This document shows positions 1-6,040 of a stretch of 7,604 nt of DNA, piece by piece. The stretch is from JAVMKJ01 sp031732875 (GTDB lineage Bacteria > Pseudomonadota > Gammaproteobacteria > Competibacterales > Competibacteraceae). How positions within the stretch are numbered: position 1 is the stretch's first letter; each line of letters starts with the position of its first letter. The notes under the pieces are model-generated. The model was not told where the DNA came from, searched no databases, and worked only from the letters and a program-made list of their open reading frames with translations. Both the position numbers and the translations under genes were made by a program. The stretch is taken from contig JAVMKL010000046.1 in NCBI GenBank assembly GCA_031732875.1, positions 1-7,604 of the forward strand, read 5' to 3'.

Positions 1-178
1 CGAAGTGGCCAACACCCTCGAACGCATCCTGCGGGTCTACGTGGAACGGCGAGAGGACGGCGAGCGTTTCATCGACACGCTCCGGCGGATCGGGTTGGAA
101 CCATTCCGGGTCAGGGCCTATGCGCCGGGCAGCGGCGAAGCCAAACAGGAGGAGCAGCGTTATGCGGTCGGTTATTAA
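1..178 (+). CDS. cysI: Nitrite/sulfite reductase hemoprotein subunit, C-terminal end (5' partial)
   Basis: The frame starting at base 2 is open from the window edge to a TAA at 176-178 and gives the last 58 residues of a protein. The stretch YVERREDGERFIDTLRRIGL, followed by EPFRVRAYA, resembles the C-terminal tail of siroheme/4Fe-4S nitrite/sulfite reductases of the CysI/NirA type, in which a GERFIDT..R.G..PF pattern is usual. These enzymes reduce sulfite to sulfide (or nitrite to ammonia) in the cytoplasm during assimilation. The catalytic cysteines and siroheme-binding part lie upstream of the window, so substrate cannot be judged here. The overlapping DUF934 gene downstream supports the sulfite-assimilation assignment because these two are often paired in proteobacteria. 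Family placement is fairly sure; the choice between sulfite and nitrite is inference. Confidence 0.75.
   Translation, partial: EVANTLERILRVYVERREDGERFIDTLRRIGLEPFRVRAYAPGSGEAKQEEQRYAVGY
147..153 (+). promoter_or_regulatory. Ribosome binding site of the DUF934 gene
   Basis: AGGAGGA ends 8 nt before the ATG at 162. It is a near-perfect Shine-Dalgarno site lying inside the end of the upstream reductase gene. It decides in favour of the ATG at 162 over the in-frame ATG at 120, which would add 14 basic residues, lacks such a site and lies fully within the upstream gene. Confidence 0.8.
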
Positions 179-650
179 GGATCGGCGGATTGTCGAGGAC
201 CGCTGGCGGCACGTCGCCGACGACGCCGAGTTGCCGGACGGTCCCGCCATCGTGTCGCTGGCGCGATGGATCCGGGAACGGGCTTTGCTGCTGGAACGGG
301 GCGAGCCGATCGGGGTTCGGTTGCCGAACACCACCAACGTGGCCGATCTGGCGGCGGATTTGCCGGTGCTGGCGGTGATAGCGCTGGAATTTCCCAAGTT
401 CGCCGACGGCCGCGCCTACTCGCAGGCCCGCCTGCTGCGCGAGCGTTACGGTTATCGGGGTGAAATCCGGGCGGTGGGCGACGTGCTGCGCGACCAGTTG
501 CTCTTTATGGCGCGCAGCGGATTCGATGCTTTCGAACTGCAGGCGGATCGCGACCTGGACGATGCGCTCGAAGCGTTCGGCGAGTTTAGCGAGAGCTATC
601 AGCCCGCCGCCGACCAGCCGCTGCCGTTGTTCCGGCGACGGGCGCGCTAA
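162..650 (+). CDS. DUF934 family protein, sulfite-reductase associated
   Basis: A 162-residue cytoplasmic protein, about the usual length for DUF934 (Pfam PF06073). Seen in the sequence are the family hallmarks: a GVRLPNTTNV segment (residues 51-60), the core FPKFADGRAYSQARLLR (77-93), GEIRAVGDVLRDQL (100-113) and a following MARSGFDAFEL (116-126). There is no signal peptide or membrane segment. Its start overlaps the reductase gene by 17 bp and has a strong ribosome binding site, so the two are co-translated. The family's biochemical function is not firmly established; association with nitrite/sulfite reductase genes suggests an accessory role in sulfur assimilation, which is inference from context. 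The family call is secure. Confidence 0.9.
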   Translation: MRSVIKDRRIVEDRWRHVADDAELPDGPAIVSLARWIRERALLLERGEPIGVRLPNTTNVADLAADLPVLAVIALEFPKFADGRAYSQARLLRERYGYRGEIRAVGDVLRDQLLFMARSGFDAFELQADRDLDDALEAFGEFSESYQPAADQPLPLFRRRAR

Positions 651-664
651 TCGAAGCAGCAGGA

Positions 665-691
665 CGGCGAGGGTTTCCCCACCGCTCGCCG
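665..691. terminator. Possible bidirectional terminator hairpin between convergent genes
   Basis: A perfect 7-bp inverted repeat, CGGCGAG at 665-671 and CTCGCCG at 685-691, encloses a 13-nt loop, with two more G-C pairs possible across a one-base bulge. It sits in the 49-bp gap between the two convergent stop codons (650 and 700), where a shared terminator would be expected. There is no T-run on either strand after the hairpin, so it is not a classical intrinsic terminator and could work weakly or depend on Rho. The position is the main support. Confidence 0.35.
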
Positions 692-699
692 CGCGCCGC

Positions 700-1524
700 T
701 CACTCCAAATACCAGTCTGGTGGGATCGGATTGTTCAGCGTCGTCGAGCCCGGTTCCACCGCGTCCTCCGCGGGAGCATCGAGCGCCGCGCGGATGTTGA
801 CCACCACGGTGGTGACGTTGTCGCTGGCGTCCCTCATCAGGGCCAGGTGGATGAACGCCTTGACCGCTTCCTGGCAGTTTTGGTCGCTGTGAACGAGGAG
901 ACGGGCGATTTCCTCGTCGCTCACGGTTTTGTTCAGGCCATCGCTGCACAACAGGAACAGATCGCCGGCCATGAGGGGGTGCATGACCTCGTCGATCCGC
1001 AGTTCCTCGGCCGACCCGACCGCCCGGGTGATCACGTTGGCCAACGGGTGGCGGTGCGCGTCTTCAGGCGCGATCAGACCTTGGTCGACGAGTTCCTGTA
1101 CGTGGCTGTGATCGCGGGTCAACTGCTGGAGTTGTCCGTTTCGCAAGCGGTAAATGCGACTGTCCCCCACCCACAGGCAGGCGCATTGGTCCTCGTGCGC
1201 CAGCAGGATCACCACCGTGCTGCCGATGGTGCGGTGCTGGTAGCGCTGGGCCGATTCCTCGCGCAACCGCCGGTTCACCTCGCACAACCCTTCCCGCACC
1301 GAATCCAGAAAATCCGGCCAATCCGCCGGGGGCGGCAACTGTTGCAAGGTTTCGACGATCATCCGACTGGCGATGTCGCCGGCTTCATGCCCGCCCATGC
1401 CGTCGGCAACCACCCAAAGGCCCAGCTCGGGTAGCACGAGACAGGCGTCTTCGTTGATCGCCCGAACCATGCCGACGTGGCTGCGGCCGGCGGATGACCA
1501 CTGGAATGGTTTTTTCTTTGTCAT
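700..1524 (-). CDS. pppA: T6SS-associated PP2C-type serine/threonine protein phosphatase
   Basis: A 274-residue soluble PP2C/PPM (Stp1-like) phosphatase. The metal-binding and catalytic motifs are all present in order: GMVRAINED (residues 18-26), VADGMGG (39-45), GSTVV (101-105), GDSRIYRL (120-127), LTRDHS (135-140), ITRAVG (165-170), LLCSDGL (191-197) and DASDNVT (232-238), so the active site looks intact. In studied T6SS clusters PppA removes phosphate from threonine on substrates of the PpkA kinase such as Fha, and turns the secretion system down. Its ATG overlaps the tagF stop in an ATGA arrangement and a GAGGA site lies 6 nt upstream. It is the last gene of the tss transcript. A tail of about 25 residues after the PP2C fold, ending DWYLE, is poorly conserved as far as I can judge. 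The phosphatase call is very sure; its T6SS role follows from tagF and tss neighbours. Confidence 0.95.
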   Translation of the reverse strand: MTKKKPFQWSSAGRSHVGMVRAINEDACLVLPELGLWVVADGMGGHEAGDIASRMIVETLQQLPPPADWPDFLDSVREGLCEVNRRLREESAQRYQHRTIGSTVVILLAHEDQCACLWVGDSRIYRLRNGQLQQLTRDHSHVQELVDQGLIAPEDAHRHPLANVITRAVGSAEELRIDEVMHPLMAGDLFLLCSDGLNKTVSDEEIARLLVHSDQNCQEAVKAFIHLALMRDASDNVTTVVVNIRAALDAPAEDAVEPGSTTLNNPIPPDWYLE

Positions 1525-2309
1525 GACTGATCCTCTTCGGCGGCGGGTGGCTCGTCCGAATGCAAGTCGAGGGCGGCGAGCGATTTTTCGTTCCAACCCC
1601 ATTGTTGCCAGTCCCCGGCCAGCAGGGCCGCGAATCCGTCGACCGGCGGCAGGCCATCGCAAATCAGCAGGCAGCGCGCGATGCGGTCCGAACCGTCGGT
1701 CCACCACAGGCCGGGCTGGGGAAAAGCCCGCCGCAGCAGATGGCTTGCCAGTACCGGCGATGCTCCGGCCAACTCCCGCGATTCCGGCAGCGGACAATAC
1801 CAGGCATTGCCAGCCACCGTACCGTGTTCGGTAAAGCCGGTGGCGGATGGCGCCCCCAAGGCTTCCACGCACCGGTCGAATTCTTCGAGGTCCAGATCGT
1901 CGCGATCGAGCGCCGCCAGCGCGATCTGTTCGGCCTGGTGGAACCAGGTGTTGCCGGTGATCGGAAGCGCGAGCAGGGTCCTGTCCGATGCCAGCGGCGC
2001 GGCGATCGTCAGCGGGTAGTAACGGCCTACCCGGTCCACGCTCGGCATCAGGATTCCCGCATAGCCCGCCGGCCCGCACGGGCCGGGACCGAGCGCGAAC
2101 CGCCAGATCGGGCTGGTGCAGTAGCACTCTCGCCAGGATTGCCCCAACTGGTTTCGGCTGCGGGCAATGGCGGCCTGCAGCCACGTATCCCAGGGTTGGA
2201 GAAAGGTCGTCGGCAGATGACGGCCGATGAAATCACCCCGGCCGGGCAGCTTGCCGAAGAATCCTGCCTCGGATCGATCCGGTTCCGGGATTACAACTGG
2301 TCTGGACAC
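1521..2309 (-). CDS. tagF: TagF, T6SS post-translational repressor (DUF2094 family)
   Basis: A 262-residue protein with the TagF N-terminal signature GFFGKLPGRGDF (residues 16-27), then LPTTFLQPWDTWL (32-44), SVDRVGRYYPL (90-100), and the C-terminal LWWTDG (201-206) and GLPPVDGFAALLAGDW (219-234) blocks. No signal peptide or transmembrane helix is seen, so it is cytoplasmic. TagF holds the T6SS in check, in studied species through Fha or the TssL/TssM membrane complex, and works alongside the PppA phosphatase; in some bacteria, such as Agrobacterium, TagF and PppA are one fused protein. Here they are separate with a 4-bp overlap. The start is GTG at 2309, since no other in-frame start precedes the conserved N-terminal block and GGAGGG lies 6 nt upstream. 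It overlaps tssM by 19 bp. Confidence 0.93.
   Translation of the reverse strand: MSRPVVIPEPDRSEAGFFGKLPGRGDFIGRHLPTTFLQPWDTWLQAAIARSRNQLGQSWRECYCTSPIWRFALGPGPCGPAGYAGILMPSVDRVGRYYPLTIAAPLASDRTLLALPITGNTWFHQAEQIALAALDRDDLDLEEFDRCVEALGAPSATGFTEHGTVAGNAWYCPLPESRELAGASPVLASHLLRRAFPQPGLWWTDGSDRIARCLLICDGLPPVDGFAALLAGDWQQWGWNEKSLAALDLHSDEPPAAEEDQS
1531..1535 (-). promoter_or_regulatory. Ribosome binding site of pppA
   Basis: On the minus strand GAGGA (read 1535 to 1531) lies 6 nt before the ATG at 1524-1522. It falls within the last codons of tagF, which fits coupled translation of the two regulators and fixes the short 274-residue form of PppA. The frame stays open for another 660 bases upstream, but that stretch is tagF read in another frame. 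Confidence 0.75.
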
Positions 2310-5300
2310 CGGAAACCCTCCAACTCCCGAAGGCGGAATGGGTTGGAACCGCCGGGGGCGCGCAGTTCGTACACGGCCTGCCGGCCACCCAACTGAAACG
2401 TCAGCCGGAACTGACCGGAACCGGCCGGCTGAACCTGAGCCTGATCGAGGATTTTAAACCATGCCCAAGGGCCGGTCTCGCTCAATTGCGACGAACCGCC
2501 GGCGGCCGGCGGCAGAAATTCGATCCGCGCCTGGCCGGCCGCGCCCGTCCATTGCAGGTCGGCGATCCGGGCCGCCTGGCCGGCGGTGAAGCTGAGAGTC
2601 TGACCATCGATGCCGATCACGAACTGGCTCACGTCGCCAGTGACTTCGATCGGAACCAGTTGAAAGCGCACCAGCGGGGTCGGGTTGTTGCCGGCGAACA
2701 GGGCATCGCGCACGGCGGCGGCGCGCTGGAAGGCTTGCAGGGATTCGGGGGCGATGGCTTGCTCCGGACCGGTGGGACCCTGCCAGCGCCAACTGCCCTG
2801 CGAGGTGTCCACGTATGGCCGCAGGTGCTGTTTGAAGAAACCGTCCATCAACCCATTCGGGCCGAAAAAGCGGCCGAAGGCGGCCAGCGTGGCGTCCGGA
2901 GGTCCCTGCAGGGTACGGCTCACGGCGGCGCCCGGCCCCTGGCCGACCCACTGGATGGTGTTGGTCGGAAGGGGCGCGCCCTGGGCCTCCGGTCCGGCGC
3001 CGCTCCACTGGATGGAACTGCGGACCAGCGGATAGCGCCCGCTCAGGTTGTCCTGAAAAAAGGCGGCGATTTTAGCCGCCTTCCATTGGGCGTTGAGCCG
3101 GTCGCGCGGGCTGCGGACAATATCCGCGCTGTCGAGGGCCAGTTTGTTCAGCAGGGTATTGAAAGGGGGGGGCTTGCGGGTTCCGTCCACCTGCAGCTGG
3201 TTGACCACGGTTCCGATCTGGTCCTTGAGATTTTGCGGCACGCTCCCATCCGGGCTGGCTTCGCGGGCGCGGGCGATGGCGTTCATGTGCCCGTAGAGTT
3301 CGTTGATCGTGGACAGAGTCTTGTCGAGGGGGGGGATGACGCCTTCGGCGCCCTTGATTTCACGGTTGTACTGGGCGCTGAAGTCGCCCAGCCGGGGGTC
3401 GAGGGCGCAGGGCTGGAGCATGGCGGCGCCGGGGGCGGTACTGGCTCCGCCCAGAATGCCGGCGATCTTGTCGGTCAGGGTTTTGTCGGCGGTCTTGTCG
3501 CCGTCCGGTTTCGCGGGTGGCTGGTCCAGCGCGGTTTCGCGGGCGGCGGTTTCGATCAGCTTGCGCAACGGCGAGGCCGGCGCGGACAGAACCTGCAGGA
3601 TTTCGAGCGCCGCGTCGGGATTGTTGAACTCCTTGATCCTGACATCGGCGAGCAGATCCTGCCACTGGCGCAGGTAATCGTTGAGATAAAGCCGGCAGAC
3701 TCCATCGGCAATCCGTTGCCGGTCGGCCGGATTGTTCGAGATCTGGATCGCCGATCCCAGAATCCAGCTCTCGTCCGCCAGTTGGCCCACCAGTTTCGGG
3801 CTCTCGTTCAGAAAAAACTGATAGTAGCCGTTGTAGGTATACAGGCCGGGAATCCCGGCGTTCAGAGGCTGGCCGCTCTTGCGGTCGAAAACCCGAGGCG
3901 CGTCGGGACCGGCGGCGGCGGTCAGGCCGATGTCCGGCGGGTTGCCGGCGCCGCGCTGGTTCTGCCTGACCCGGTCGTAGATGCGCTGGGAGAGGGGAAC
4001 CTGGTTCAGCAGGGTCCGGGTATTCTCGATCAGCACGCTGTCCAGGGCGATGGGAGATCGCAGCGGGGCCTGCTCCAGCAGCGCGTCCAGGTGGGCTGAG
4101 AGCTGCTCGCGCTGTTCCCGGCCGAGCCCGCGGGGCAGGTTGGCCTGCCATTCCTGCTCCATCCAGGCCTTGACGGTCTTGGCGTCGAAGCGCTGCGGGT
4201 CTTCCATCATCAGGTAGGTCTTGAGCGTGTCGTACAGATAGCCGGGATTGCCGGTGTTCTGGCGCAGCCGCTCTTCCATGCGCAGGACGATGCGGGGCAG
4301 GAAGGCCTGCTCGAGCAGGCGCCGGTAGATCGCCAGCGCCTCGCCGCCGAGCTTGTCGCCTTGATAGAGGCCGAAGCCCATCAGCCAGGGCGTGCCGGCA
4401 TCGCGATCGTCGTAGCCGCCGGGGATGGCGCGCGCGGCGTTCAACAGCTGCAAGGTGGCGGCGGGGTCGGTCTGATCGGGCGCGAGCGCCAGAATCTGTT
4501 TGTCCACCTCCGACCGTTGTTTCTCCACCGACCGGACGTACATTTCGTTGCGGGCATAGCTGGTAAGCCAGAGCACGGCGGCGGTCACGGTGACGACCAG
4601 GGCGAGGGCGTAGGCGCCACGCTGGATCCAGGTGCGCCAGCGCTCGACCCGCAGGTTGGTGCCGGCGATTTCCGCTTCCGGAAAGATGACATCGCGCAGC
4701 AACCGGGTGATGAAGTAGCTGCGACCTTTGCCGGAGAAGGTGCTCAGCGTCTGCCGGTGCAGCCCGAAAGTGGTGGCGAGCGAACTCATCAGCCGATCGA
4801 TCGGGGTGCCTTCCTGGGTCCCGCTGGTGAAGTAAATCCCCCGCAGCAGGACGCGCTCCTCGAAGCGGCTGGGACGGAATATCTCCTTGAGAAACTGGTC
4901 GGCGACCGGCTTGAGGGAACCGAACTGCTTGGGGAGGGTGTAGATGAGGTCGCGCCGCTGCGGATCGCGCTCTTCCTGCAGGCGTTCGACCAATCGGTCG
5001 TTCAGACGCTGCTCCAGAAGATCGAGTTCGGAGAGGTAACGCTCGACCGCGCCTTCGGGATTGGCGGGGTCGTCCATCGGCAAGGTCATGCCCCAGACCT
5101 GCGCCCGTTCTTCCTGGCCCAGGTCGCTGAAGAACTCGATGAAGCCGGCGATCAGATCGGCTTTGGTAAACAGGACGTAAATCGGGAAACGGATGCCGAA
5201 ATGCTCGTGCAGTTCCTGCACCCGCTGCTTGATGGCGAGCGCCTGGACCGAGCGCTCCTCCTCGCTTTGCTGCATCAGGTCGGACAGGCTGATGGCGATG

Positions 5301-6031
5301 AAGGCGCCGTTGATCGGACGGCGCCGGCGGTGCTTCTTGAGCAGGTCCAGAAAGCCGCGCCAGGCCGCCCGATCCACCTCCTCGTGGCTGTCCTGGGTGG
5401 TGTAGCGGCCGGCGGTATCCAGCAGGACCGCCTCATCGGTGAACCACCAATCGCAGTTGCGGGTGCCGCCCACGCCGCGCACCTTGCCGGCGCCCAGCGG
5501 GAAGCGCAGGCCGGAATTGATCAGCGCGGTGGTTTTGCCGGAGCCGGGCGGACCGATGATGATGTACCAGGGCAACTGGTAGAGATATTGGCCGCGCCCG
5601 GTCTTGCCGCCCAGCTTGGTCTTCTTCAGCACCGACAGGGCTTCGTCGAGCCCTTGCTTGAGCGTGGATATTTCCTCGGTCGAGGCGGCTTCCTGCTCCT
5701 TCTTTTTCTGTTGTTGCTCGCGGGCGGGCTGGCCCCCGTCCCCTCCCGCGTCCTGGCCCGAGCGGCTCGCCTGCCCTCCGACCTGGCCGGCCAAATCGGC
5801 CAGCATGTCGCGGTTGCTGCGCAGCGTCTGGATGTAGTAGATGAGCCTGTAGATCCCTATGGATCCACCAAAAATCACGATGGTCGCGATGCGGCCGAAA
5901 TCGGAGGCCAGCGGCGAGGAGCCGGCCACGGCGATCAACGGTCCCAGATACCAGATCAGGGCGATGACGGCCAGAAAGCCGGTGGTGCCGATCAGCCAGG
6001 GATTCTTAAAAAAATTCAGGATCTTCTTCAT
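2291..6031 (-). CDS. tssM: TssM (IcmF family), T6SS inner-membrane complex protein
   Basis: A full-length 1246-residue IcmF/TssM protein, close to the family's usual 1100-1250. Two N-terminal membrane segments (about residues 12-36 and 45-67) are followed by a charged Gln/Lys/Gly-rich linker (80-120) and a cytoplasmic NTPase-like domain with Walker A GPPGSGKTT (160-168), DTAGRY (205-210) and TKAD (289-292). SYFITRLLRDVIFPEAEIAG (438-457) is a conserved IcmF block. A third membrane segment (about 472-492) leads into the periplasmic region with FGRFFGPNGLMDGFF (1052-1066), YVDTS (1073-1077) and GPWAWFKILD (1187-1196). With TssL and TssJ it forms the trans-envelope channel; TssJ is not in the window. 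The ATG is 9 nt after the tssL stop with only a weak AGG site, so coupling to tssL is likely. About 40 residues near 1002-1050 look like an insertion, and the gene contains a terminator-like hairpin and two C8 tracts. Confidence 0.97.
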   Translation of the reverse strand: MKKILNFFKNPWLIGTTGFLAVIALIWYLGPLIAVAGSSPLASDFGRIATIVIFGGSIGIYRLIYYIQTLRSNRDMLADLAGQVGGQASRSGQDAGGDGGQPAREQQQKKKEQEAASTEEISTLKQGLDEALSVLKKTKLGGKTGRGQYLYQLPWYIIIGPPGSGKTTALINSGLRFPLGAGKVRGVGGTRNCDWWFTDEAVLLDTAGRYTTQDSHEEVDRAAWRGFLDLLKKHRRRRPINGAFIAISLSDLMQQSEEERSVQALAIKQRVQELHEHFGIRFPIYVLFTKADLIAGFIEFFSDLGQEERAQVWGMTLPMDDPANPEGAVERYLSELDLLEQRLNDRLVERLQEERDPQRRDLIYTLPKQFGSLKPVADQFLKEIFRPSRFEERVLLRGIYFTSGTQEGTPIDRLMSSLATTFGLHRQTLSTFSGKGRSYFITRLLRDVIFPEAEIAGTNLRVERWRTWIQRGAYALALVVTVTAAVLWLTSYARNEMYVRSVEKQRSEVDKQILALAPDQTDPAATLQLLNAARAIPGGYDDRDAGTPWLMGFGLYQGDKLGGEALAIYRRLLEQAFLPRIVLRMEERLRQNTGNPGYLYDTLKTYLMMEDPQRFDAKTVKAWMEQEWQANLPRGLGREQREQLSAHLDALLEQAPLRSPIALDSVLIENTRTLLNQVPLSQRIYDRVRQNQRGAGNPPDIGLTAAAGPDAPRVFDRKSGQPLNAGIPGLYTYNGYYQFFLNESPKLVGQLADESWILGSAIQISNNPADRQRIADGVCRLYLNDYLRQWQDLLADVRIKEFNNPDAALEILQVLSAPASPLRKLIETAARETALDQPPAKPDGDKTADKTLTDKIAGILGGASTAPGAAMLQPCALDPRLGDFSAQYNREIKGAEGVIPPLDKTLSTINELYGHMNAIARAREASPDGSVPQNLKDQIGTVVNQLQVDGTRKPPPFNTLLNKLALDSADIVRSPRDRLNAQWKAAKIAAFFQDNLSGRYPLVRSSIQWSGAGPEAQGAPLPTNTIQWVGQGPGAAVSRTLQGPPDATLAAFGRFFGPNGLMDGFFKQHLRPYVDTSQGSWRWQGPTGPEQAIAPESLQAFQRAAAVRDALFAGNNPTPLVRFQLVPIEVTGDVSQFVIGIDGQTLSFTAGQAARIADLQWTGAAGQARIEFLPPAAGGSSQLSETGPWAWFKILDQAQVQPAGSGQFRLTFQLGGRQAVYELRAPGGSNPFRLRELEGFRCPDQL
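2316..2321 (-). promoter_or_regulatory. Ribosome binding site of tagF (GTG start)
   Basis: GGAGGG, read 2321 to 2316 on the minus strand, lies 6 nt before the GTG at 2309-2307, inside the last codons of tssM. It is the strongest ribosome binding site of the T6SS genes here and supports the non-ATG start. Confidence 0.75.
2948..3015 (-). repeat. Internal direct repeat in tssM (IQW-x-G-x-GP units)
   Basis: CCACTGGATGG occurs at 2948-2958 and again at 3005-3015, exactly 57 bp (19 codons) apart. In the protein this gives SSIQWSGAGP (residues 1005-1014) and NTIQWVGQGP (1024-1033). The in-frame spacing and matching flanking residues suggest an old tandem duplication of about 19 residues in the TssM periplasmic region. 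Confidence 0.6.
3056..3082 (-). terminator. Intrinsic-terminator-like hairpin inside tssM, sense strand
   Basis: AAGGCGGC at 3060-3067 and GCCGCCTT at 3075-3082 are a perfect 8-bp inverted repeat around a 7-nt loop. Read on the minus strand, the direction of tssM transcription, the second arm runs straight into a run of six T (3061 to 3056), two of them in the stem. This is the classical shape of a Rho-independent terminator, but it lies within codons 984-992 of an intact gene. It may be a chance result of Lys-Ala-Ala and Ala-Ala-Phe-Phe codons, or it may attenuate transcription into the 3' part of tssM, tagF and pppA. The structure is certain; function is not shown. Confidence 0.4.
3165..3172 (-). 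repeat. C8 homopolymer tract in tssM (first)
   Basis: Eight consecutive G on the plus strand, so eight C in the tssM sense strand, across codons 954-956 (KPPPF). A one-base slip would remove the last roughly 290 residues of TssM. Confidence 0.9.
3328..3335 (-). repeat. C8 homopolymer tract in tssM (second)
   Basis: A second run of eight G on the plus strand (C in the tssM sense strand), across codons 899-902 (IPPL), 163 bp from the first. A one-base slip would remove the last roughly 345 residues of TssM. Confidence 0.9.
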
Positions 6032-6040
6032 AAGGCCGAC

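Noticed and set aside
460..1434. 324-codon plus-strand frame running from the DUF934 gene across pppA
   Set aside because: It crosses the convergent junction and two genes with clear family motifs; it is a GC-driven shadow.
1525..2184. Upstream extension of the pppA frame, giving a 494-residue protein
   Set aside because: The extension is tagF read in another frame, has no domain signature, and pppA has its own ribosome binding site and an ATG exactly at the start of the PP2C domain.
2401..2432. 8-bp inverted repeat TCAGCCGG / CCGGCTGA with a 16-nt loop in the 3' end of tssM
   Set aside because: No T-run, long loop, and inside codons; such repeats are common in DNA of this composition.
2486..4099. 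537-codon plus-strand frame antisense to tssM
   Set aside because: Same reason: low-complexity Gly/Val/Gln-rich translation, no motif, no ribosome binding site seen, fully covered by tssM.
6008..6014. Run of seven A (T in the sense strand) at the tssM start
   Set aside because: It encodes Asn-Phe-Phe in the expected N-terminal NFFKNPW segment of TssM; no second frame nearby would benefit from slippage.
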